Assembly (NCBI GenBank): GCA_009760855.2
Contig: WPIO01000220.1
Span: forward strand, 186,001-250,000
DNA from: Cristatella mucedo
Taxonomy: Eukaryota; Bryozoa; Phylactolaemata; Cristatellidae
Reading direction: 5' to 3'
DNA length: 64,000 nt
Each line of letters starts with the position of its first letter. Position 1 is the first letter of the stretch. Both the position numbers and the translations under genes were made by a program. A model generated the notes under the pieces. The model made no database searches, was not told the origin of the DNA, and saw nothing but the letters and a program-made list of their open reading frames with translations. This document shows positions 36,978 through 48,441 of the stretch, piece by piece.

Positions 36978-37232
36978 TTTTTATGGATTTCGCAGAAACC
37001 CGTTACCCAGTCGTTATAATTTAGGCAACGCATATTGTATATCGGCAGTAATACTCGGGCTGATCTAGCATACCAGCGTTTCAGAAGTGACATGAGCTGG
37101 TCAATGGAACGAAGCTACTTCAGCAAATGAACCACTAATTCAAACTTGCCGCATTTTTTGACGTAGTCTGAACAGCCCAGTTTGAATCGGTCTGCAGCAA
37201 TATCTGCAACCTCTCAGCAAAACATGCCGTAG

Positions 37233-37234
37233 AA

Positions 37235-37292
<58 letters not shown>

Positions 37293-37299
37293 GACAAAC

Positions 37300-37380
<81 letters not shown>

Positions 37381-37416
37381 AGAGAGATAAGACAAACAGG
37401 GAGAGAGAGAGAGATA

Positions 37417-37480
<64 letters not shown>

Positions 37481-37541
37481 GACAGAGAAAGAGAGAGAGA
37501 GAGAGAGATAAGACGAACAGGGAGAGAGAGAGAGATAAGAC

Positions 37542-37589
<48 letters not shown>

Positions 37590-37691
37590 GAAGAGAGAGA
37601 GAGAGAGATAAGACGAAAGAGAGAGAGATAAGAGGGGGGAGAGAGAGAGAGATAAGACGAACAGGGAGAGAGAGAGAGAGAGAGATAAGAC

Positions 37692-37767
<76 letters not shown>
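37233..37767. repeat. Compound (GA)n array with ATAAGAC punctuation
   Basis: GA runs are broken at irregular intervals by ATAAGACAGA, ATAAGACAAACAG and ATAAGACGAACAGG words, a higher-order pattern that recurs at 63782-64000. The long Leu/Ser frame across it is an artefact. Confidence 0.96.
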
Positions 37768-37770
<3 letters not shown>

Positions 37771-37972
37771 TACGGTGCTACTGCTAAAATCGACTGCAGC
37801 AAATCGGTCGTTCGTCGTGAGGCTATTCATCGAAGCAACTGCGTTCCCAGGATGTGGGGGGCCCGGGGGACGAACTGCACAGATGGCGCCACCCCCACCA
37901 ACTGTTAGGCGCCCATTTTGGCCACGCACTGATCCTAAACACCCCTCCCCCCAGGGGCATATCCTACATGCC

Positions 37973-38150
37973 CGGATCAGCCGTGACGGCTCGTTAGGCA
38001 AGGTGGTTTCTTTTCATGACCTCGGCAGGGAGGTCGAGGGTTGAAATCCTTTGGTGGGCGATCCTTTATCGCCGATGAGAGCGGTGGTGATATCTGTAAA
38101 GGTTCTTCTGTCGGTATACGAAAGAGGCTCTAGAATCAGTTGGTAATTTT
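37973..38150 (+). mobile_element. SINE-B copy
   Basis: GCCGTGACGGCTCGTTAGGC, the B-box region GAGGGTTGAAATCCTTTGGT, GGGCGATCCTTTATCGCC, and the end GAGGCTCTAGAATCAGTTGG. Confidence 0.65.
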
Positions 38151-39429
38151 AATTTTTTTTAATGCCCCCCTGTCCCCCCGATACGCTACTTCATCAAGGT
38201 TATCTCCTATAACTATGGTAGTAATAACTGAATGGCAAAGGAGCCGAGCGTGTCGATCAAATCAAGTTTTTTGAAACGAAGTTGATGGTAGAATTGATGC
38301 GGGAGCTCCAATTGGCCCGATGCTCGATTGCAAGTTACCCGCTGCGAACTGAAGGAGGCTGCGGGCCGCGGCAGTCAGTGTAAGACTAGTACTATTAATT
38401 CTGTCGGCGCTCTCCGATGCCGTCGCCGCGCTGCTACCCAGAACCAGACCCAGTGTGCAGCTCCCGCACCGCGGTCGAAAATTGAGCCCAACTGCTGCGC
38501 AAAACTGTAGCTCCGTGTTTCCCCTTATATACAATAAGCCGCTGCTAAAATCTAGTGGTTCTCAGCGAAAGAATGCGCATGCCAGACTCGAGATGTTCAC
38601 GTTTTCAGTGGCCTCCCGGAAATGCCACCGCACGGCGGTCTGCGTCTCCTTAATGACGGAGCTGCTGGTTTACGCTCGTGTTATATATGGCATAACCTTA
38701 ATGGTGGCGAGGCTCTATTCAGTGACGAGCAGACAGACAGACAAAACGGACGGACGAAAGAGGAGCAGGTAGCCGCGCATTTTTGTCCAGTTTATGCCGA
38801 GGCGGTGGAGTACAGCACATCGATGCTACAACTCAAGTAAGACAACGCATGTGCCGCGTAACTAGTTGATAGACCGGCTGCAAATGCGGCCGCTGCAGCC
38901 GCTGTCCCGCCGCCGCCGGCGTGCGGCCTCCTTCGGAATGTGCCCTGCCGCAAACTCAATTTTCCGCAGACCGGCGGTGGCTTCGTACCTCGGTTTCGCA
39001 CTCTGCTGCGAGCGAGGCGACAAGCGGCCAAGGTTACTGAACAGAGTGATTTAAAAGCACAGGAAATGTGAAGCACGGGAAAGAGCCGTCTCTGGCGCGC
39101 ACCGTTAGCCTTCGCACCTGTCCGCGCCTGAGATTTCGCAGGCGGCCTCGATCACCCCGTCGAACTCCGACATACATATGTACGTTGGCTTTCAGGAAAC
39201 TAGGCGCGAGTTAGAAATTCTCGAATAGAGATCGTACTCATTCAACGCCGGATAAACCTTCATTCCGAAATTACGAGTTTATTATTAGGTCGTAATTTAT
39301 TTGCCGACAACCGCTTGGGTTTTACCCGAGAAACGATGTGACCAAGGAAAGAGGTGGACGCTCCATCGGCGCTATCTCCAACAGACCTCGCTTTGAAAAT
39401 ACTGTAGTTGGATTGCATGCGGGCTGGTA
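38151..39429. other. Intergenic DNA, no gene seen
   Basis: There is a CAGACAGACAGACAAAACGG run near 38731. Open frames at 38328-39076 on both strands are unrecognised. Confidence 0.35.
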
Positions 39430-39690
39430 CTAGCTCCTTTCCTCAACAGCTGGTGGGAGCATCCCCGAGAGGGGCCTGTGCGAAGCAGTGGTGGTCAGCT
39501 TCCAATGAGGCGTTGACACAGGCCGATAACCCGCTAGTGATCTGATGGCGGATTCACCATCGGGGTCGGCCAAGGGACAGCCGGAGTCGAGGAGAGAGGA
39601 CTAGAGTGTGATAAGGGGGCGAAGGCAGTCGTGCGTCTTGCGGCTCCGTGCCTTTAGCAATAAACCGTTGGCGTAGTTCATCGGCTGGCT
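39430..39690 (+). mobile_element. LTR-like repeat, second copy
   Basis: It runs from the GGGAGCATCC area through ACACAGGCCGATAACCCGCT, GGCGGATTCACCATCGGGGT and GGCGAAGGCAGTCGTGCGTC to AGCAATAAACCGTTGGCG. It matches the minus strand of 23440-23690 with indels. Confidence 0.45.
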
Positions 39691-40206
39691 CTCTGATGAT
39701 GTATGAACCAAACTACAAATACAACCTTCTAAATTATCGCAACCTGTGCAGAATATTGGTTTCATTGTGAACTTCGTGGTTCAACAACTCCTTTTTGTAC
39801 TGCTGCTGCTGCAGTAGCAGCTTTGAACGTTATGACCGCGACGCTGATTAGTGTTCAGGTGTGGTACTTCACTCGTTCAGCGAAATCTTTCCCATCAGAA
39901 CTTGTAGACTCAGATCCCGAGTGAATACCCGTATCCCGGGGCTGATACAGAGGGCGGTAGGCGCTGCTGGTGCTAGTTCGTGTCTATCTGTGAGCAGCGA
40001 CCACTCGCCGGGTTTGCACACCGCTGGTCGGACGCTGACCGATCGGGCTAAATCCGGCGGGGCTGCAGAGAGGGTTGCGAGGGTGTCAGCTGTCATTCGG
40101 GTAGGATGAAAGGAAGCAAACTAGCCATTTAGCTAGAGCTCTAGGCCTTTTCCTTACTCTCTCCTGTACGTGGATCCACTGCTATTTTCAGAGAGCAGCA
40201 TCCATT

Positions 40207-41185
40207 AGCCGGAAGGATTGATCTAGGATGTTGGAAAACTTCCTGAAATTAAATGACGATAAACCCGAACTGCTGCTCATAGGACACCCTAAGCGTGTGG
40301 CTGGATTAAAAGGCATTGCTGTTCTAATAGGTGATGCTAGTGTGCGACCTTCACCACGTGCTCGTAATTTAGGTGTCGTGTTCGACAGCTGCCTCAATTT
40401 CAAAAGCTTCATTCAGAAGACTGCCTCTACAGCTAGCCATCACATCCGATCCCTATCCAAGATTAGAAGCTGTCTCCCACGGTGGCTTGTAAAAAATTTA
40501 ACTAGCTCTTTAGTTCTGTCTCGGCTTGATTATTGTAATTCCCTTTTGGCTGGGCTACCAAAGAAAGCTATTATGCCACTACAGCGGACAATGAATATGG
40601 CTGCAAGGCTGGTCTTCAAGTCCCAGCGGTTTGAGCACGAGGCACCTTTGCTGGAAGAGCTGGGATGGTTGCCGGTTGAGCAACAGATACAGAGCAAAGT
40701 TCTTATGCTGACACACAAGGCCCGCCACGGCTTGGCTCCTTCATACCTAGCTGAGCTGCTGCATCAGTTTCAGCCTGTTCGAGCCCTCAGGTCCTGTGTG
40801 GACAATAAATTAGCTGTCCCATTCCTCCGCTTAAAGGCAGTTGGCGACAGAAGCTTTAGCTCTGCAGGTCCTAGACTGTGGAACTCGCTTCCACAATTCT
40901 TACGCAACGACAACTACTCTCCTACTACCGACTATGGCACATCTTTTTCAGCGGTCATGAGCTGCTACTTCTATGCTACTCACTACCTCAACTGTTCTCC
41001 TGACTCTGCTATGCTTTCCACTTTCTCTTTGTTGCGTGAGACGAAGTCTGTTGGCTACCGAATGCGTACCGAAAGCCGCTTAGGCTGTGAGTGCGCTATA
41101 CAAAACTCTCCTGCGTAACACCCACATAGTCTTTATGACTTTGTGGAGTTGCAGACGGAGATACAATACATTACCTTACATTAAC
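40207..41185 (+). mobile_element. LINE-B 3' end copy upstream of D2HGDH
   Basis: An uninterrupted frame at 40228-41118 encodes the C-terminal region of a CR1/L2-like protein: [58 protein letters not shown] and [14 protein letters not shown]. The 3' UTR and a short ACATT tail follow. It lacks the catalytic reverse-transcriptase part. The intact frame suggests this is one of the younger insertions. Confidence 0.88.
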
Positions 41186-41315
41186 CTCGATGGGGCGGGC
41201 TCCGGGGTCAACTCTGAACCGCATCGGCACAGCTGCACCATTCTTGTCAGCTCTCCCGTAGCGCTGCATCTGCTGTCTCTGCTCCGCCCCGCCCAGCCTG
41301 CGACAGCTGTCGCGC
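41186..41315 (+). promoter_or_regulatory. Short GC-rich leader/promoter of D2HGDH
   Basis: Only about 130 bases separate the LINE-B tail from the D2HGDH start codon. They include a GC-box-like CTCCGCCCCGCCC at 41281-41293 and no TATA box. The 5' UTR and core promoter must lie here or within the LINE. Confidence 0.45.
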
Positions 41316-41604
41316 ATGGCGCTGCGGCGCTGCTCACGTACTGCCGTGCGACTGGCCGTGAGATCGGGCGGCTCTCTGAATCAGCTGTTCACTCGCGCGG
41401 CCCCGCCGATTGCTGCCGCTCGTAGGCACAACAGCAGCGGCCGCGTGCCGCCTCCGACGGGCGCCCGGTACGCGGTCGAGCGGGGCGGCTACGACTTCAT
41501 ACACAGCGACGATGTAGCGTACTTCACGTCTTTAATGGGAAACGAGCGAGTCATAACCGAAGACTTGGATGCTTTCAATGTAGACTGGCTCAAAACCGTA
41601 AGAG
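41316..41604 (+). CDS. D2HGDH: D2HGDH exon 1
   Basis: ATG start, presequence, then [17 protein letters not shown] and [10 protein letters not shown], with donor G|GTAAAG in phase 1. The upstream frame gives no better ATG. Confidence 0.95.
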
Positions 41605-41892
41605 GTAAAGGCACGCTTCGGTAGCGCTACCCGGCTGCACCAATGTCGGTTGCCGCGAGGGAGAGTGGTACAGAAAAAGACAGATACACGGTGAAGAGTG
41701 ATAGAGGAAACAAATGAAATAAGATAGATAGATAGATAGAGAGAGTTTATGAGTTTGTGAGAGCGAGAGAGGAAGGGTGAGAAAGAAAGTGAGAGAGGAA
41801 GTGAGAGAGAGACAGAGTGAGAGAGGAAGAGTGGGTGAGAGGGAGATAGAGAGAGAGAAAGAGTGAGAGAGAGATAGAGAGTGAGAGAGAGG

Positions 41893-41978
<86 letters not shown>

Positions 41979-44900
41979 AGAGACTATTTGCGAAGTCACA
42001 GAGTGAGAGATGGAGGAATGACGAAAGACAAAATTGCGCGAGTTGCTGTTGTCCGCGGAGCGCTGGAGCTGAGCTCCGCAGATTGGCACTTACGCATGCA
42101 GCCGCTGGCACAGCCTCAGCCACCGTATGCTCGGCTCCCGAGCGCCTGGTCGGCTCCCCCTGCCTCAGCTCTCGGCATCGGGCGCTTCGGGCGGGCGCGG
42201 CAGGAGAGAGCAAGGTGCTGCTGCGGCCGCGCACGACGGACGAGGTGTCGAGGATCTTGCGGCACTGCCACTCGAGAAACATCGCCGTCTGCCCTCAAGG
42301 CGGCAACACGGGACTCGTCGGCGGCAGTGTGCCAGTGTTCGACGAGGTCATCCTGTCGACAGCGCTCATGAACCGCGTGCTGAGCTTGGACAAGGTTTCG
42401 GGTATGCGGCGGCCACCCTTGCAGTGATTTCGGTGCTCTTCGACCGCCGGGCGAGGGCTCGTCCAAGTGTGCTTAGCAATCAGCCGGCGCCCGAGCTTCG
42501 GCTTTTGCGAAGGCGCCCACGTTTCGCCGAGCGCTTCGCTCGAGCAGAGCGCCCACATGTTGCCTCTGCTCTTTCCCAATCTGGTTGCGGTCTTGCCGCG
42601 ATGTTGCCCGGCTGCTGCCCACCGCAGGCAGTCGTTGCAAGACGGCGAGAGGGAGTGCCGCGGCAGCCACTGCCGGTTCGCCCTTTTTCAGGCGTGCTCA
42701 CTTGTCAGGCCGGGTGCGTGCTGGAGTGGCTCGACACGTACCTGGCCGACCACGGGCTCATGATGCCGCTCGACCTCGGCGCCAAAGGCAGCTGCCACAT
42801 CGGCGGCAACCTGGCGACGAACGCCGGCGGCATTCGCCTGCTGCGCTACGGTTCGCTGCACGGCTCTACACTCGGCGTCGAAGTGGTGAGCCGCAGAGCT
42901 CGGAGGGCAGAGCGCTCGGTGCGACCACTTCGCGGTGGCCCGGCCCCTGCTGTGAAAGCTGCAGCCGGGATTCACCAGGGCTACACCCTCGCCAACGCTT
43001 GCTTAGCACTGATTTAATTGCTCAGCAATTGCTGCAATCGTTGTGGGTGTAAAACAAGAAAAGATTTCGAAACTAACTTACGGAAGGTGACGACTTTTGA
43101 CAGCTACCGTATGCTTGGAAGTTTTCTGCAAGCGATTTTTGTGTAACAAATTGAAATCTTTGAAGGCAAGCTGGTCATCAGAGTGCAGATGGCCAACTTA
43201 ACAAGTGTCTTCTAATCATGATAGTCTCTCCCTCTCTTCTTCTTCTTCTTCTCTCTCTCTCTCTCTTGCTTCTGGTCTCTATCTCTCTCTCCCTGTTGTG
43301 AATGTGTTTGACAACTTTTAAAAAGCTAAAAGGCATCTATTTGTCATATAATTTAGTGGGTCCATGTGATTCGTTCTTTACGTACTTATGTACCCAAGCC
43401 ATTGAAATAGGCAATCGTTAGGCCCATACTTAGCAAGCACGGATTAGATTCAGAGGTCCTTGCAAACTATCGCCCATTTTCCCATCTTCCTTTCTTGTCA
43501 AAGATTCTTGAACAAATTGTTCCTAAGCAGCTGGTTGAACATATTTAAAAAGAATGAAATGTCAGAAACATTTCAGCTAGGGTTCAAGAGGCAGCACACC
43601 ACTGAAACTGATCTCCTTCATGTTAACAATGACATTCTACGTGGCAATCATGACGGGAACGTCGCTGTCCTAGCTCTGCTAAATCGATCAGCTGCCTTCG
43701 ACACCATTGATCACGATATTCTGCTTGAACGATTGACAGCAACGATCGGTCTGGCCGACGAGGCACTAGTGTGGTGTAAATCGTAATTGTCTGATCGCGT
43801 TCAATCCGTGTCGTGTGGGGGTCAGGTCTTACACGCAAGAAGGGTCACCTGTGGAGTCCCTCGAGGGTCTGTACTCGGTCTCTTGCTGTTATCCATTCAT
43901 ACTCAACCTCTGGGAAAAGTGATTAAGGCCCAAGGAATAGGATATCACTTTTATGCTGGCGATACTCAGCTGTATTCGTCATTCAAGCCGTCGGAATCAG
44001 CTGCGGTAACTTAGAAACTGAATGCTTGCCTTGCCGACATTCGATCCTGAATGTCGGAAAACTTCTTGAAACTAAATGATGATAAACCCGAACTGCTGGT
44101 CATAGGACACCCTAAGCATATGGCTGCATTAAAAGGCTTTGCTCTTCTAATAGGTGATGCTGTTGTGCGACTATCACCAAGTGGTCGAAATTTAGGTGTT
44201 TTCGACAGCTGCCTCAATTTCAAAAGCTTCATTCAGAAGACTGCCTCTACAGCTTGCCATCACGTCGGATCCCTATCTAAGATTAGGAGCTGTCTTCCAT
44301 AGTGGCTTGCAAAACATTTAACCAGCCCCTTAGTTCAGTCTCGGCTTGATTATTGCGATTACCCTTTTATCAGGGATACCAAAGAAAGGAACTAGGCTAC
44401 TGCAGCTGGCAATTAATATGGCTGCAAGGCTAGTCTTCAAGTCCTAGAGGTTTGAGCGCATGTCTCCTTTGCTGAAAGAGCCAGGATGGATGCCGGTTGA
44501 TCAACGGAGACAGAGAAAAGTTCTTAAGCTGACCCACAAGGCCCGTCACGGCTTGGCTCATTTGTACCTAGCTGAACTGCTGCACCAGTTTCAGCCTCTT
44601 CGTGCCCTCAGATCGTGTATTAACAATAAATTTGCTGTTCCATGCTTCCGCTAAAAGACCTTTGGCGACAGAAGCTTTAGCTCTGCAGGTCCTAGACCGT
44701 GGAACTCGCTTCCACAATTCTTATGCAACGACAACTACTCTACTGCTGCCGACTATGGCTCATCCTTTTCAGCGGTCCTGAGCTGCTACTTCCATGCTAC
44801 TTACTCACTACGTCAACTGTTCTCCTGACTCTGCTAAGCTTCCCACTTTCTCTTTTTTTGCCTGAGACAAAGTCTGTTGGATACCGAATTCGTACCGAAA

Positions 44901-47900
44901 GCCATGTAGGCTGTGAGTGAACTATACAAACTCTGTGAGTAGCACCCACATAGTCTTTATTGTTTTGTGGAGTTACAGACAGAGATACATACATACATAC
45001 ATATGTGGAATGTATCTCTAACTCTGCAAAGCCACAAAGATTGTGTGGGTGTTATTAATGAGAGTTTTGTATAGCTCACTCACAGCACAAGAGGCTTTCG
45101 GTACGAAAACGGTAGTGCTGACACTGCTTTCTGCCACTAACCACATTTAAATGCTGACCCTGTGCACACCATTTCTAACCTTGTTATGCTTGTTGACATT
45201 GAGACGATGCTATGACTGACCGTGTGGTCATACTTCCTTTACAGCATAGCTAAAGTGCCTAGAAAGTGATCAAGTTCTTTATATATTCTTTATTCCTCAC
45301 TCTTAATTTCCTGCAGTACCCCATTTTCCACCTTCAAGCCTGCCAGATGAGACCTAATCTTGAAATTTACCTTCTGGTATAACTAGAGAACTAGCCCACT
45401 AGAACCTATTCCCACAGTTCTCCTTCTGAGATGGATCGGTTTGCTGTGGTCCTGCATAGCTGCCATAATGTAATGTAATGTACCTCCGTCAGTAACTCCA
45501 CAAAGTCATAAAGACCATGTGGGTGATACACAGGAGAGTTTTGTATAGCCCACTCACAGCCTAAGCAGGTTTCGGTACGAATTCGGTATCCAACAGACTT
45601 CGTCTCACGCAACAAAGAGCAAGTGGGAAGCATAGCAGAGTCAGGAGAGCAGTTGAGGTAGTGAGTAGCATAGAAGTAGCAGTTCAGGACCGCTGAAAAA
45701 GATGTGCCATAGTCGGTAGTAGGAGAGTAGTTGTCGTTGCGTAAGAATTGTGGAAGCCAGTTCCACAGTCTAGGACCTGCAGAGCTAAAGCTTCTATCGC
45801 CAACTGTCTTTACGTGGAGGAATGGGACAGCTAATTTATTGTCCACAGAAGACCGGAGGGCGCAAACAGGCTGAAACTGATGCAGCAGTTCAGCTAGGTA
45901 TGAAGGAGCCAAGCCGTGGCGGGCCTTGTGGGTCAGCGTAAGAACATTAATAAATATCTTCAACCTCAGGTCTTGTCCTTGCAACTTTCAAACAAGCTGA
46001 CGTTAGTTCAGTAATTAAGAAGGCAACTTTAAACCATTAGAACTTCGGAAATGTTTGCCCAGCATCCCTACTACCATTCCTATAAAAGACTCTGTAACTG
46101 GTACTGGTAGACCAGCTAAACTTTATATCGAAACTTCAAACCTAGCAGTTAAGATCGAGCCACTTTTTTGAGTTGTCACTCTATAGAATCAACATTGCAG
46201 CGGGTGTATACCGACCTTCGAAGGAATATAGACTTAAGTACAGCCTCTCTGCTTGTTATGCTGAATCTTTTGTCAGCGTTTGATACAATTTACTATTTGC
46301 TAAGTTTCCTGAGCACTTCTCATCTCGCCTGGGCATCACTGGAGCTTCTCTGCAATGTTTTAGGTCCTATTTCAGTGAGAGAATCTAAATCATTGATCTC
46401 AGTCGGCAACTATTATTAGAGGTGCATATAAAGTTAAGGGTACCGTAGCAATCTGTGCTTAGTCCACTTCTTTTTGCAATTTGCACTCACCCTCTTGCTG
46501 TTGTAATCAGGAAGCACAGTCGGAGATTACATTTTTATGGTGAGGATTCGCATTGTCATAAGTATAAAAAGCGAATAAAAATTACTTAATGCTAAATTAT
46601 TATTTAAATTAATCAAAATAATTTTAATCCATTTTAAAATTATTAAGTAAGTTTAAAATTAAAGTTTATTGAATAAAAATCAAAATTAATTCAATAACAA
46701 TAACCGAAATTGTAATAAGAAAGCACTTTCTGTGCTTTAATACCTCCTGGCCTTCCAGCTCGCCACACTCTCTTAACTCTGTATTGTGGACATTTGGACT
46801 TGGATGGCTACATAGTTTCTCATGGTGAATGGCGATGAAACCAGCTATTGGGCAAACCAAGGGTTACATCGACAGTGGAGAACCTAACGCATAAAATGAG
46901 CTCGGCTATCGTACCGGTTTTGTAACATCTTTACGAAATCTGTGTCCTGTTCTTAAACAACCAGTCAGTAGACGACCACACGAACTCAGCCATCAGGTCG
47001 CCCTACTTTCAGGTAAAATTTGGATCTGCTGAGACAGGCGTACCCCATCCAAGTTGGTATGTGCATTTGCGCCATTCCATCTGGCTTCTGTAACTCACTA
47101 ATCTTATGTCTTCTGGCCTCTGCACTACGGTCTTCAGGTGGTGCAAAACTCAGTAGCTATGCTTGTCTGTCATGTATTTCGCAGTTGCCTTATTACCCCG
47201 AATCTCACCGACTTACACAGGCGTCTGATTATTCAGCATATAGGCTTTAAGGTTTTGTCACTGACATTTAGATTACTTTATTTGCTTGCTCCAGCCTACC
47301 TATCCCAAATTCTTCCCCATCATGCTAAGCATCGTACCAACCGGTTGTCTGACTCAACTCTTGTTGCCGTGCGTTTGACGAACCCCAAGTCCTTTGTTGA
47401 CCATATCTTTAATATGCATATATTTCCAAAGCCTGAAGCCCAATGCCGACTGACGTTACGACATATGATGGTTAGACATTTAAACCCATGCTAAAGGCCC
47501 ACTTGTTCATCACAGCATTTGCTTGGTAATTGTGAGTTGTTCTCTGTACTCATGGGAGCTAACAATGTGTGTGCAATCACTAACCAGTGGGCCTGTCTCC
47601 TTCGTAACAGGTAAAGTGCCCGGAAAGAGATTTAGGCATCCTGGGTTGCTTTGCAAATGTCTCATTACTATTGTTATTGTTATTACTATATCACATCAGT
47701 TTTATCTGAGCTTCTTAGAGTTGCGATCAAGGATAAGATGACTTTAGGATCCTTTAGGTGGCTTCACTGGCATGCAATAGCTAGCCTCCCCAGCCTCCTT
47801 GCTCTCCCATTGTGCGATCACACATGCACCACCAGCTACTTGGCTTGCAGTCATCTTACCATTCCTTGCACTCAAGTGAAATCTTTTGTAGATTGGGCAG

Positions 47901-48359
47901 GTCCTGCTCGTATTCACCTAATGTATGGACTTGCATCTGGCTTCAATCGCCACCTGCAATGACTAAGCATAACAGCATTTAAGTCTTACTTGAAGATGCA
48001 TCTGCAGTGCTCGGGTTTTCCCGGGGCCAGTGAATTTGTCTTGTCGATTTTTACTATGTACTTCGCATGCTTACCTGCCTGGAATTCGTTGCTTGTTGCC
48101 AACTAATGGTCCTACTAAGTAGCGACCCTGAGTGTCGTCTTGTTTGCTTTTGCATGCTTGACAAAAAAAGTGATACATGATACAGTGCATCCCATTAACT
48201 TTTGGCAATTGCTGTTCTTGCTGCAATCTGTGTAGCACCTAGCTAGATATGTAGCTGGTTCTCTAAGGGTGTTATGAAAAAGAGTTATTATTGTCATTGC
48301 TGGTGGTTATGCTTGTCCAGTCATTGGCAGTGGGCTCTAGTTATCTATCTGTCTCTCAG

Positions 48360-48441
<82 letters not shown>

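Noticed and set aside
37233-37767. CRISPR-like array of spaced ATAAGAC repeats
   Set aside because: The spacers are themselves GA repeat of irregular length, in an animal genome with no cas genes.
40228-41118. The 296-codon frame upstream of D2HGDH as a host gene
   Set aside because: It matches the other LINE-B copies and ends in the LINE 3' UTR, so it is a retrotransposon fragment.
42127-43017. Long alternate frames around D2HGDH exons 2-3
   Set aside because: They are GC-rich shadows; the FAD-loop motifs are in the chosen frames with good splice sites.
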